Origin: Eutreptiella sp. 'Long Island Sound 2002'
Taxonomy: Eukaryota > Euglenozoa > Euglenophyceae > Eutreptiales > Eutreptiaceae
Length of the DNA: 64,000 bases
NCBI GenBank assembly: GCA_964036045.1
Contig: OZ038382.1
Coordinates: 42,238,090-42,302,089, forward strand
Direction of reading: 5' to 3'
The notes under the pieces are model-generated. The model was not told where the DNA came from. It searched no databases and worked only from the letters and a program-made list of their open reading frames with translations. The position numbers and the translations under genes are program-made. Shown here one piece after another: positions 41,965 to 50,805 of the stretch (its first letter is position 1; every line of letters begins with the position of its first letter).

Positions 41965-44900
41965 GTGTCGGCAAGTATCACCACACTTCATTATGAAAGC
42001 ACCTGGCTCTCACACCAAGCCATACCATACCATGCCAAGCCAAGCCAGCCATGCCTTGGCTTGACAAGACGAGGCGAGCGAGCGCGCGCGCGCGGGGCTG
42101 GCGGGGGGTGCAATGGCAGTGTGGGTGTGTGGTGGCAGTGGACCAGAGCGAAAACTTCAACGGGTAGGGCGAAAGGTGCCACTTTACGAAAGCACGCGTA
42201 CAGCCTAGCCAACCACCACGCAGCAACCTGAAAATCCAATAAATGTGGCGTACCAAAATGAAACTTTTTTGCAAAAATTTGGAACATGCCCCTTCTAAAT
42301 TTTCTTCTAATGCCTTCCCGGAACGCTGAAGGGGGAGCTGCAATAACTTGACAGAAAGTCCCGAATTCAATTTTGAGATATTGTGTCGGCAAGTATCACC
42401 ACACTTCATTATGAAAGCACCTGGCTCTCACACCAAGCCATACCATACCATGCCAAGCCAAGCCAGCCATGCCTTGGCTTGACGAGACGAGGCGAGCGAG
42501 CGCGCGCGCGCGGGGGTGGCGGGGGGTGCAATGGCAGTGTGGGTGTGTGGTGGCAGTGGACCAGAGCGAAAACTTCAACGGGTAGGGCGAAAGGTGCCAC
42601 TTTACGAAAGCACGCGTACAGCCTAGCCAACCACCACGCAGCAACCTGAAAATCCAATAAATGTGGCGTACCAAAATGAAACTTTTTTGCAAAAATATGG
42701 AACATGCCCCTTCTAAATTTTCTTCTAATGCCTTCCCGGAACGCTGAAGGGGGAGCTGCAATAACTTGACAGAAAGTCCCGAATTCAATTTTGAGATATT
42801 GTGTCGGCAAGTATCACCACACTTCATTATGAAAGCACCTGGCTCTCACACCAAGCCATACCATACCATGCCAAGCCAAGCCAGCCATGCCTTGGCTTGA
42901 CGAGACAAGGCGAGCGAGCGCGCGCGCGCGGGGGTGGCGGGGGGTGCAATGGCAGTGTGGGTGTGTGGTGGCAGTGGACCAGAGCGAAAATTTCAACGGG
43001 TAGGGCGAAAGGTGCCACTTTACGAAAGCACGCGTACAGCCTAGCCAACCACCACGCAGCAACCTGAAAATCCAATAAATGTGGCGTACCAAAATGAAAC
43101 TTTTTTGAAAAAATATGGAACATGCCCCTTCTAAACTTTCTTCTAATGCCTTCCCGGAACGCTGAAGGGGGAGCTGCAATAACTTGACAGAAAGTCCCGA
43201 ATTCAATTTTGAGATATTGTGTCGGCAAGTATCACCACACTTCATTATGAAAGCACCTGGCTCTCACACCAAGCCATACCATACCATGCCAAGCCAAGCC
43301 AGCCATGCCTTGGCTTGACGAGACGAGGCGAGCGAGCGCGCGCGCGCGGGGGTGGCGGGGGGTGCAATGGCAGTGTGGGTGTGTGGTGGCAGTGGACCAG
43401 AGCGAAAACTTCAACGGGTAGGGCGAAAGGTGCCACTTTACGAAAGCACGCGTACAGCCTAGCCAACCACCACGCAGCAACCTGAAAATCCAATAAATGT
43501 GGCGTACCAAAATGAAACTTTTTTGCAAAAATATGGAACATACCCCTTCTAAATTTTCTTCCCGGAACGCTGAAGGGGGAGCTGCAATAACGTGACAGAA
43601 AGTCCCGAATTCAATTTTGAGATATTGTGTCGGCAAGTATCACCACACTTCATTATGAAAGCACCTGGCTCTCACACCAAGCCATACCATACCATGCCAA
43701 GCCAAGCCAGCCATGCCTTGGCTTGACGAGACAAGGCGAGCGAGCGCGCGCGCGCGGGGGTGGCGGGGGGTGCAATGGCAGTGTGGGTGTGTGGTGGCAG
43801 TGGACCAGAGCGAAAACTTCAACGGGTAGGGCGAAAGGTGCCACTTTACGAAAGCACGCGTACAGCCTAGCCAACCACCACGCAGCAACCTGAAAATCCA
43901 ATAAATGTGGCGTACCAAAATGAAACTTTTTTGCAAAAATATGGAACATGCCCCTTCTAAATTTTCTTCCAATGCCTTCCCGCAACGCTGAAGGGGGAGC
44001 TGCAATAACTTGACAGAAAGTCCCGAATTCAATTTTGAGATATTGTGTCGGCAAGTATCACCACACTTCATTATGAAAGCACCTGGCTCTCACACCAAGC
44101 CATACCATACCATGCCAAGCCAAGCCAGCCATGCCTTGGCTTGACGAGACGAGGCGAGCGAGCGCGCGCGCGCGGGGGTGGCGGGGGGTGCAATGGCAGT
44201 GTGGGTGTGTGGTGGCAGTGGACCAGAGCGAAAACTTCAACGGGTAGGGCGAAAGGTGCCACTTTACGAAAGCACGCGTACTGCCTAGCCAACCACCACG
44301 CAGCAACCTGAAAATCCAATAAATGTGGCGTACCAAAATGAAACTTTTTTGCAAAAATATGGAACATGCCCCTTCTAAATTTTCGTCCCGGAACGCTGAA
44401 GGGGGAGCTGCAATAACTTGACAGAAAGTCCTGAATTCAATTTTGAGATATTGTGTCGGCAAGTATCACCACACTTCATTATGAAAGCACCTGGCTCTCA
44501 CACCAAGCCATACCATACCATGCCAAGCCAAGCCAGCCATGCCTTGGCTTGACGAGACGAGGCGAGCGAGCGCGCGCGCGCGGGGGTGGCGGGGGGTGCA
44601 ATGGCAGTGTGGGTGTGTGGTGGCAGTGGACCAGAGCGAAAACTTCAACGGGTAGGGCGAAAGGTGCCACTTTACAAAAGCACGCATACAGCCTAGCCAA
44701 CCACCACGCAGCAACCTGAAAATCCAATAAATGTGGCGTACCAAAATGAAACTTTTTTGCAAAAATATGGAACATGCCCCTTCTGAATTTTGTTCCCGGA
44801 ACGCTGAAGGGGGAGCTGCAGTAACTTGACAGAAAGTCCCGAATTCAATTTTGAGATATTGTGTCGGCAAGTATCACCACACTTCATTATGAAAGCACCT

Positions 44901-45738
44901 GGCTCTCACACCAAGCCATACCATACCATGCCAAGCGAAGCCAGCCATGCCTTGGCTTGACGAAACGAGGCGAGCGAGCGCGCGCGCGCGGGGGTGGCGG
45001 GGGGTGCAATGGCAGTGTGGGTGTGTGGTGGCAGTGGACCAGAGCGAAAACTTCAACGGGTAGGGCGAAAGGTGCCACTTTACGAAAGCACGTGTACAGC
45101 CTAGCCAACCACCACGCAGCAACCTGAAAATCCAATAAATGTGGCGTACAAAAATGAAACTTTTTTGCAAAAATATGGAACATGCCCGTTCTAAATTTTC
45201 TTCTACTGCCTTCCCGGAACGCTGAAGGGGGAGCTGCAATAACTTGACAGAAAGTCCCGAATTCAATTTTGAGATATTGTGTCGGCAAGTATCACCACAC
45301 TTCATTATGAAAGCACCTGGCTCTCACACCAAGCCATACCATACCATGCCAAGCCAAGCCAGCCATGCCTTGGCTTGACGAGACAAGGCGAGCTAGCGCG
45401 CGCGCGCGGGGGTGGCGGGGGGTGCAATGGCAGTGTTGGTGTGTGGTGGCAGTGGACCAGAGCGAAAACTTCAACGGGTAGGGCGAAAGGTGCCACTTTA
45501 CGAAAGCACGCGTACAGCCTAGCCAACCACCACACAGCAACCTGAAAATCCAATAAATGTGGCGTACCAAAATGAAACTTTTTTGCAAAAATATGGAACA
45601 TGCCCCTTCTAAATTTTCTTCTAATGCCTTCCCGGAACGCTGAAGGGGGAGCTGCAATAACTTGACAGAAAGTCCCGAATTCAATTTTGAGATATTGTGT
45701 CGGCAAGTATCACCACACTTCATTATGAAAGCACCTGG

Positions 45739-46542
45739 AGTAAGAAAAAGTCACTGCCATGTCTTTCTTGGAGGGCTTGATCCAGGCTAAGCCCCCCTTA
45801 AAACCCTTTGTTGATGCTGAGACAAACTTAAGTGTTTTTATCTCTCTTTTGTGGCCTAAAGTACACTTTCTCAAGGTAACTAGGGTTGTGACCCTAGCCC
45901 CCCCCATGAAGTTCACCCCTACCACTCAACTGAGCGGAGGTACCTTCCTTCATGGAGGTCATACCAAAATAAATCAGGCATTCCTTGCTTGTGGGCCTTG
46001 GAGGTTAAACCTAAGTGGTCTCCCACCCCAAGACCTCTATACTCAATTGATTCTACCACTTATTGTGGTCCTACTTTGTAACTGTTTCTGAATTCAGTTG
46101 CTTGGCCAAGTCATTTTCTGTGTGGTCCTGACATCTATGCCCCTCAGTCCTAACCAGCACCATTTCACCCAAAAGAGTGCACATGAAGTGCCTATTGCAA
46201 CCTCTGAGGCTAGAGTCTGACCAATTTTCATATAAAACCTTTTGCTTTACCCATTTGTGATTGAATCTATGTTCATATACCTGCTTTGTCTATCTGCAGC
46301 CCTTCTGTGTTACACTGGATTCCAAAACCAATCATTGATTTCATTGATTCGATCCATATTCAGTCCTTGCTCTACTTGCTGCTTTGGTTTGGGGTTTTCC
46401 ACTACAAAACCAACTTGCAGGAATACATCAAAAGACCTAGGGCATAATTCAAGGACATCTTTCCGGTAGCAGAGACAGTCCCTTGAGACCTTTTGAACCG
46501 ACCCTGAGAAGTGCAGAACAAAAGCTCAACAACAAGTCCATA
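45739..46542 (+). other. Unique leader between satellite and gag of element 1
   Basis: About 800 bp follow the broken last monomer. I find no LTR copy here that matches the 3' flank of element 1. A TATAAAA at 46231-46237, with CCAAT just upstream, could be a promoter. An ATG-started frame of 110 codons (45759-46091) encodes nothing I recognise and is probably chance. The stretch may be the untranslated leader or a strongly diverged or replaced 5' LTR region. Its start exactly at a monomer break suggests a rearrangement or insertion junction. Confidence 0.5.
46231..46237 (+). promoter_or_regulatory. Possible TATA box upstream of gag 1
   Basis: TATAAAA lies 306 bp before the first ATG of gag, with CCAAT about 6 bp upstream. 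Spacing to the gene fits a Pol II start within a leader or LTR. This is motif-only evidence. Confidence 0.3.
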
Positions 46543-48717
46543 ATGTCCACACCAAGTGTAAGGACCTGGCCTATCCGAACTGTCCAAGTACAAATGGGCA
46601 GTGTGGTCCACCCAATGAGTGAACCACCACACCGAGCACCACATCACCTCAGTGGCGCATCTGGGTCCCAAGGAGATCCAGAACGCAGAAGGGCGGAGAA
46701 GAATAAAGGCCTTACCACCGAGGCCTTAGCAGCACACGGTGGAGACAGCTTCAGTCACCTCCACAGACTTGTGGCTGCTTCAGTATCACGATCCAATTGC
46801 CCAGCTTCATCCTCAACTGCCATTGAAGGACCTGAGGAATATGAGAAGCTGAAGATGAAGATGGATGAGTACATCATGCACGATGAGTACTACAAATCCA
46901 TCCGTGGGGAAGATGGAGAGGAACCACTGGCTGTACATGGGTCCAGACCACGTACGGATCTAGGGTCCTACTCACACTCAGGCCCTCCGTCTACTGCATC
47001 CCTGCCAAGACGACTACGACCTGAGTACCCAACCCCAAGGGCTCCCGAAGTGGGCCCAACTCGAGTCGAAGAACATCATCCAAGGCCAACCTACGGTGCC
47101 CTGGATCAAACGGCCGAGCTGCTGGCCAAATTCCTGTCTGGATCAGAAGATCCAGATGTGTCGGCCTTATCAGAGGCCATTAAGGCTAAACTGGGTATTG
47201 CAGAACCCTTACCCAAGCCTGAGTTCCTCTCTCTCTCTCCAGGGCTGAGTACCCTGGCCGAAGATCTCAAGAGATCGAGGGTCTCAAGGCTGTTGCCTAA
47301 GGTTACCTGCCCCAGCCCCTTTCACCCCCGTGCCAGGACTGTGCCTATGGCGGACCTACAGGACGTGCCTGTCACAGAGAGTGAGAGAAGAGGGCTGTCA
47401 GCCCTGGCCCCACTTGCCGGCGTGTCGCCTTCAGGCCTAACTCCGGGGGGTGGGAAGATGGGCAGACCGATTGCCCAGGCGAACATCCAGCTGGAACTGC
47501 CGGAGTTCGACCCTAAAAACCTGCCTGAATGGGCAGAAGAATTTGCGGAGTTCCTTTTGTTGACTGGCCAATCCCATGTGGATGTGGCCACCAAATGTTC
47601 ACTGCTAAAACGCTCATGCAAAAAGAAAATTTTGCAAAAACAGGTCAAACAGATTGTGAAAACCTGTTCTACTTGGGCGGAGGTACTCCTGAGGTTAGAG
47701 AAAACATTCCCAGTCTATGAGACCGACCTCAGCGTACGCACACAAATCGAGGAGCTACCTATGCTCCCGGAGTTTCCATCCGCTGCGCGAATTTCTGAGT
47801 ATGTGTGCGACATGGAGTACTTATTTTCGAGGAGGAATGTGGGCTCCTACGGAGCCACTGAGCCCCACCTGTGGCTCATGAGTAAGATCCCCCAGCGTAC
47901 GTTGGATGATTGCCGCTCAACCTCGGAGAGGAAGAGCAGGACCCACTCGTATGATACACTGGTGGATCTCTTGATTGAGCTAGCTCTTGAGAGAGAGAAC
48001 GACTCCCACATGGAGAAGTTCCTCAAGAAACATTTGAGACGAGGTGGAACCCCTACCCCTGAACGTGGCGAAGGGAAGGGGCATAAAAATCCCACTAACA
48101 CCAACCAGGGAGGCGGTAAAGGGAGGGGCAACCTACGTGCCATGAACGAGGTTCCAACTGATGCAGGCACCCCCCCCCTGTTTTACTGCCGACCTGTCAA
48201 TGACAAGGGGGGACCTTGTCATACCTCTGACTGCGATCTTCGCAGTGGCTGTATGCTGCAGATGAAACGTCAGCAGCATACTAAAGATGGGAAAACTGTG
48301 ACCCATCAAGACCACTTCAGGTGTACCATCACCTGTGGTTACTGTGGCAAGCGTCGTCACTATGAGGACGAATGCCACATCAAGAAACGCGAGAGTGACA
48401 AACTCAAGCGTCAGGAGGCGGAGCGCCAGAAGAACCCGACGCCCGCCAGAAATCCCCCGAATGGGGATAAAGGTAAAGGAGGTGGCAAGGGGGGTGGTAA
48501 GACTGGACCCCCTAACCCCCAGAGGCGCTCATCAGCGCCCGTTGCTACGCCTACTCCTGCTGCTACACCCGCTCCTGCCGCAGGTGTCCCCCAGAAGCGC
48601 CCCCAAGGGGATAACGCTACCCCTGAGGGGAATAATTCTAAGAAGAGGCGCTTGGCCTGGATGGCCAAGTCCCTCATGGCTGCAGGAGTGGATGTGAAAT
48701 TCCCTGATGAGGAATAG
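46543..48717 (+). CDS. Gag polyprotein of element 1 (CCHC zinc knuckle)
   Basis: Gag forms the cytoplasmic virus-like particle and packages element RNA. I start at ATG 46543, the first ATG in this frame, giving 724 residues; the frame itself opens a little upstream. Residues 1-300 are Pro/Ser/Arg-rich and low in order. Residues about 318-500 look like a helical capsid region, with the spacing of Trp, Phe and Leu seen in retrotransposon Gag domains. A CCHC zinc knuckle with the exact C-x2-C-x4-H-x4-C spacing lies at residues 598-611 (48334-48375), preceded by a further Cys cluster. The tail is basic and rich in Gly, Lys and Pro, as in nucleocapsids. The frame ends in UAG and continues in frame into pol. 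Confidence 0.85.
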   Translation: MSTPSVRTWPIRTVQVQMGSVVHPMSEPPHRAPHHLSGASGSQGDPERRRAEKNKGLTTEALAAHGGDSFSHLHRLVAASVSRSNCPASSSTAIEGPEEYEKLKMKMDEYIMHDEYYKSIRGEDGEEPLAVHGSRPRTDLGSYSHSGPPSTASLPRRLRPEYPTPRAPEVGPTRVEEHHPRPTYGALDQTAELLAKFLSGSEDPDVSALSEAIKAKLGIAEPLPKPEFLSLSPGLSTLAEDLKRSRVSRLLPKVTCPSPFHPRARTVPMADLQDVPVTESERRGLSALAPLAGVSPSGLTPGGGKMGRPIAQANIQLELPEFDPKNLPEWAEEFAEFLLLTGQSHVDVATKCSLLKRSCKKKILQKQVKQIVKTCSTWAEVLLRLEKTFPVYETDLSVRTQIEELPMLPEFPSAARISEYVCDMEYLFSRRNVGSYGATEPHLWLMSKIPQRTLDDCRSTSERKSRTHSYDTLVDLLIELALERENDSHMEKFLKKHLRRGGTPTPERGEGKGHKNPTNTNQGGGKGRGNLRAMNEVPTDAGTPPLFYCRPVNDKGGPCHTSDCDLRSGCMLQMKRQQHTKDGKTVTHQDHFRCTITCGYCGKRRHYEDECHIKKRESDKLKRQEAERQKNPTPARNPPNGDKGKGGGKGGGKTGPPNPQRRSSAPVATPTPAATPAPAAGVPQKRPQGDNATPEGNNSKKRRLAWMAKSLMAAGVDVKFPDEE

Positions 48718-48775
48718 GGGGGCGGCTCCGAAGAGGAGTACTTGGTTTTCTGGATCCTCGTGAAAATCGGGGATC
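48715..48775 (+). promoter_or_regulatory. Gag-pol UAG readthrough signal, element 1
   Basis: The only stop between gag and pol is UAG at 48715-48717, and pol follows in the same frame. It is followed by an 8-nt G-rich spacer GGGGGCGG, then a short stem CTCC/GGAG (726-729 with 735-738 of 48700s), then a 7-bp stem-loop with one G-U pair (48753-48759 with 48769-48775). The protease lies upstream of the first ATG in the pol frame, so it can only be made by readthrough. The layout recalls the gammaretrovirus UAG-G context with a structured RNA downstream. The structures were read by eye. Confidence 0.6.
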
Positions 48776-50805
48776 AGGTTTTTCGAGCAGTGCTTGATAC
48801 CGGTGCAACACTTTCCATAGTGGCCCGGCGCCTGCTTAAAACTTTCAGGAAGACCAAGACTGTGGCCATAAGAGTAGGGGATGGGCGTACCATCCATTCC
48901 TTGGGGGGGGTCGATGTGACCATATGTCTCGGCGACGAAACCGTGACCCAACACTGCAGAGTGTTGGACACTGACGCCTTTGACATTGTCATTGGCACTG
49001 ACTTTCTAAGGAGAAACCCCCAGGTTAAAATGCTGTCCCTACAGCGTCCTTACTCTTTGCACTGCGACTTTGGCAGTGGGCTATTCTCCGTTCCTTTGGA
49101 GCTGTCAGGACGAAAAGAGTCTGGGCTGCGCTACGCAGCCCAGACGAACTATCGTACTGAAAACTACCAACTGGCCCGTCATGTTCTCGAAAATGGAATG
49201 GCGGCCCTTCAGGTAAACCTGGACGAGATCCAGGTGGAATTGTTTGCGAGCCAACAACAGCACATCATGCAGTTGTACTGCTCGAAACAAATGAACAATG
49301 CTTTCCGATTCTTCTGGAAAGCAATGGGCCTAGCGTATGCTAACCCTCCCTTCTCCCTGCTCGCGAAGGTTCTAACCAAGATCGCTTATGAGGGAGGAAG
49401 GGTTGTTATGTGCACCCCTGACTGGGGTTGCTCTGGTGAACATGCTTACTGGCGCCGTATGCTTGACCGAATGACCGTGGGAAGAGTGCAACTCCCCGAC
49501 AGCCCCATCTATGTGCCTGAGGACTCAGACACAGCTATGCAGGCCCCTGAGTGGGCCAGTTTCCTGTCCATCATCGATGGATCTCTCAATCCTGTACCCC
49601 TGTGTGACCTGGACCAGGTGCTACTAAAAGAGGTCATGGCCGAAAATCGTGGCCTGACCCTTTATGATCTCAAAAATCGATCTCCTGAGCACCTATCTGC
49701 CACACTTACAGGGTGTGAGTCTCCTGATGACTATCTGGAACCTGCAGCTGTAAAAGAGGATGCTGACGACCAACTGTCTGAGATCGCCAGCACTATTCCC
49801 TCTGTTGATCCCAGCTGTGTTGACCTAAAACATAGTGCTTTCCTGGCCCAGCTGTTGCTAGAGGAGGTAGATCTAGAGTCAACCTCTGAACCCGCTTCCT
49901 CTGTTGGGAAACCAGTGCTACACATGCAGCCTGTGCACACAGGTGAACCCGTGGCCCGGAGTACTGATGCTCTGGCACGGCCTGCTGCTAATAACATGCC
50001 CTTGTCTGAGCATGACACTCAAGAACTCCGACGGCTGCTGTACCTGAAGGCCGAAGGTATTGAGCGCCAAGAGCGGCTGCAATACCTCAGACAGACCTGG
50101 AAATACTCCATCTGGTCTGAGGAGGACGATGAGTCCTATACGCTGCCTGATCCTGAGATACCTCTAGTGTACTCTCTACACTATGGGCAGCAATGTCCCC
50201 CTGAATGGGACGATGGTACTGTACCTGCCGAAACTGCTGATCGGCATAAAAAGAAAGAGCATGGAAAAAGCAACCTCCATGCTGAGGAGGACTTCCTTCA
50301 GAAAGTCGAGAGTCTTAACCTTGACCCCCGCCTGAAGAAACTGCTTATAACCTATGAGGAGGTGTTCGGCGCCTTGCCGCCTCCTCTATCTTGCAAAAAA
50401 CTGGTCCAGATGGACCTGAAATTGAAACCAGAATTTGAAAAGACGCGAGTGAGGCGTCGTCCCTATCCCGCTCCACAGGAACAGGTTGAAGAAATCGAGC
50501 GCCAGATCCAAGAATGCATTGATGCTGGCCTCGTTGAAGAGTACAAACATGGGGACTATCCCCATCACTGCAGCCCCTGTTTCCTTGTTGCTAAACCAGG
50601 GTCGACTGCTCTACGTCTTGTTGTAGACTATGGTGAGGTCAACAAGAAAACCCAGAACCACTCAGGGAGTATTCCTAACATGGAAAACACCCTGGAGCGT
50701 ATTGCCAAATGCAGGTATAAGACCAAAATGGACAAACGCTCTGGTTTCTGGCAGGTTGACCCAACTCGCCGCAGCTCAGGAGCTGCTTGCCTTTATAACC
50801 CCTAA
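48718..50805 (+). CDS. Pol of element 1, first part: protease, Dam-like domain, RT N-terminus
   Basis: This is the in-frame continuation of gag after UAG. It has no ATG before the protease; the first in-frame Met codon comes well after DTGA (48796-48807), the aspartic protease active site. A second protease motif VIGTDFL follows about 65 residues later. Next comes an LFAS...NPPF...P-x-W domain (49234-49518), a long variable acidic linker, then RT motifs beginning with RRRPYPAPQEQVEEI and RLVVDYGEVN and ending at the FWQVD catalytic Asp block (about 50740-50760). After 50760 the frame reads non-homologous residues to TAA at 50803-50805, because the RT continues in the +1 frame. The coding sequence was evidently continuous in the ancestor. 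Confidence 0.85.
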   Translation, partial: GGGSEEEYLVFWILVKIGDQVFRAVLDTGATLSIVARRLLKTFRKTKTVAIRVGDGRTIHSLGGVDVTICLGDETVTQHCRVLDTDAFDIVIGTDFLRRNPQVKMLSLQRPYSLHCDFGSGLFSVPLELSGRKESGLRYAAQTNYRTENYQLARHVLENGMAALQVNLDEIQVELFASQQQHIMQLYCSKQMNNAFRFFWKAMGLAYANPPFSLLAKVLTKIAYEGGRVVMCTPDWGCSGEHAYWRRMLDRMTVGRVQLPDSPIYVPEDSDTAMQAPEWASFLSIIDGSLNPVPLCDLDQVLLKEVMAENRGLTLYDLKNRSPEHLSATLTGCESPDDYLEPAAVKEDADDQLSEIASTIPSVDPSCVDLKHSAFLAQLLLEEVDLESTSEPASSVGKPVLHMQPVHTGEPVARSTDALARPAANNMPLSEHDTQELRRLLYLKAEGIERQERLQYLRQTWKYSIWSEEDDESYTLPDPEIPLVYSLHYGQQCPPEWDDGTVPAETADRHKKKEHGKSNLHAEEDFLQKVESLNLDPRLKKLLITYEEVFGALPPPLSCKKLVQMDLKLKPEFEKTRVRRRPYPAPQEQVEEIERQIQECIDAGLVEEYKHGDYPHHCSPCFLVAKPGSTALRLVVDYGEVNKKTQNHSGSIPNMENTLERIAKCRYKTKMDKRSGFWQVDPTRRSSGAACLYNP
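49234..49518 (+). other. Dam-like (NPPF) domain between protease and RT, element 1
   Basis: Signature seen in order: VELFAS, a Cys/Asn-rich stretch, FRFFW, AYANPPF (NPPF at 49342-49353), a KIAYEGG helix, CTPDW, YW, and LPDSPIY. NPPF matches motif IV ([DNS]PP[YFW]) of DNA adenine methyltransferases. The LFAS...W...NPPF...P-x-W...W layout resembles the Dam-type domain known in DIRS-like and some other retroelements. No clear Gly-rich AdoMet motif is visible, so activity is uncertain. It lies where Ty3/Gypsy elements normally have only a linker. Confidence 0.5.
50758..50762 (+). other. +1 frameshift in RT of element 1
   Basis: Upstream the RT reads ...SGFWQVD in one frame, ending with GAC at 50758-50760. 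The next RT block, AAQELLAFITPKGR and VMPFGVANAP, is in the frame starting at 50762, so one extra base (in effect 50761) breaks the gene. It lies inside the catalytic domain, not at a domain boundary, so it is a mutation or sequencing error rather than programmed recoding. Confidence 0.85.

Larger units (their letters stand above)
1..45738. repeat. Satellite DNA array, ~418-bp monomer, about 109 copies
   Basis: Near-identical units follow each other head to tail from the first base to 45738, where the last unit breaks off after GAAAGCACCTGG. Taking GTGTCGGCAAG as the unit start, unit starts fall at 248, 666, 1084, 1504 and so on to 45279, with a 5' partial (1-247) and a 3' partial (45697-45738). 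Unit lengths are mainly 418 or 420 bp, with 16 units of about 406-408 bp and single units of 422 and 429 bp. The 418/420 difference comes from one CG step in the (CG)n run. Units differ by only a few substitutions, so the array has been homogenised recently. No non-satellite insertion occurs within it. Its left end lies outside the window. I do not recognise the family. Confidence 0.98.

Noticed and set aside
248-45723. Hundreds of open frames of 60-143 codons (a few up to 286) on both strands of the satellite
   Set aside because: They repeat with every monomer, overlap in several frames, change frame with the 418-bp period, mostly begin at non-ATG codons, and variants are not biased to silent sites. 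The longest arise where a length change keeps the phase. They are repeat by-products.
1-45738. CRISPR-like array
   Set aside because: There is no short repeat/spacer pattern. The whole ~418-bp unit repeats, and the context is eukaryotic with retrotransposons.
1-45738. CENP-B box or telomere repeat in the monomer
   Set aside because: ACTTCAACGGGTAGGG only loosely recalls a CENP-B box (TTC and CGGG with wrong spacing), and no TTAGGG-type runs occur.
1-45738. rRNA, 5S or tRNA gene or rDNA spacer in the monomer
   Set aside because: I found no recognisable rRNA core, tRNA fold or Pol III box pair in the unit.
45759-46091. 110-codon ATG-started frame
   Set aside because: It has no recognisable domain, and its composition is like the surrounding leader. 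Kept only as a note in the leader entry.
48715-48717. Host genetic code with UAG as a sense codon
   Set aside because: Long frames here end in TAA, and each element has just one UAG, exactly at the gag-pol border. Readthrough explains this better, although host genes are needed to exclude reassignment.
50630-50761. ATG at 50630 as the true start of a separate pol gene
   Set aside because: The residues from 50630 to 50761 in that frame do not match RT, whereas the other frame does. The open stretch is an out-of-frame overlap caused by the frameshift.
50758-50762. Programmed +1 frameshift in element 1
   Set aside because: It lies in the middle of the RT catalytic domain, not between gag and pol or between domains, and element 2 has no counterpart.
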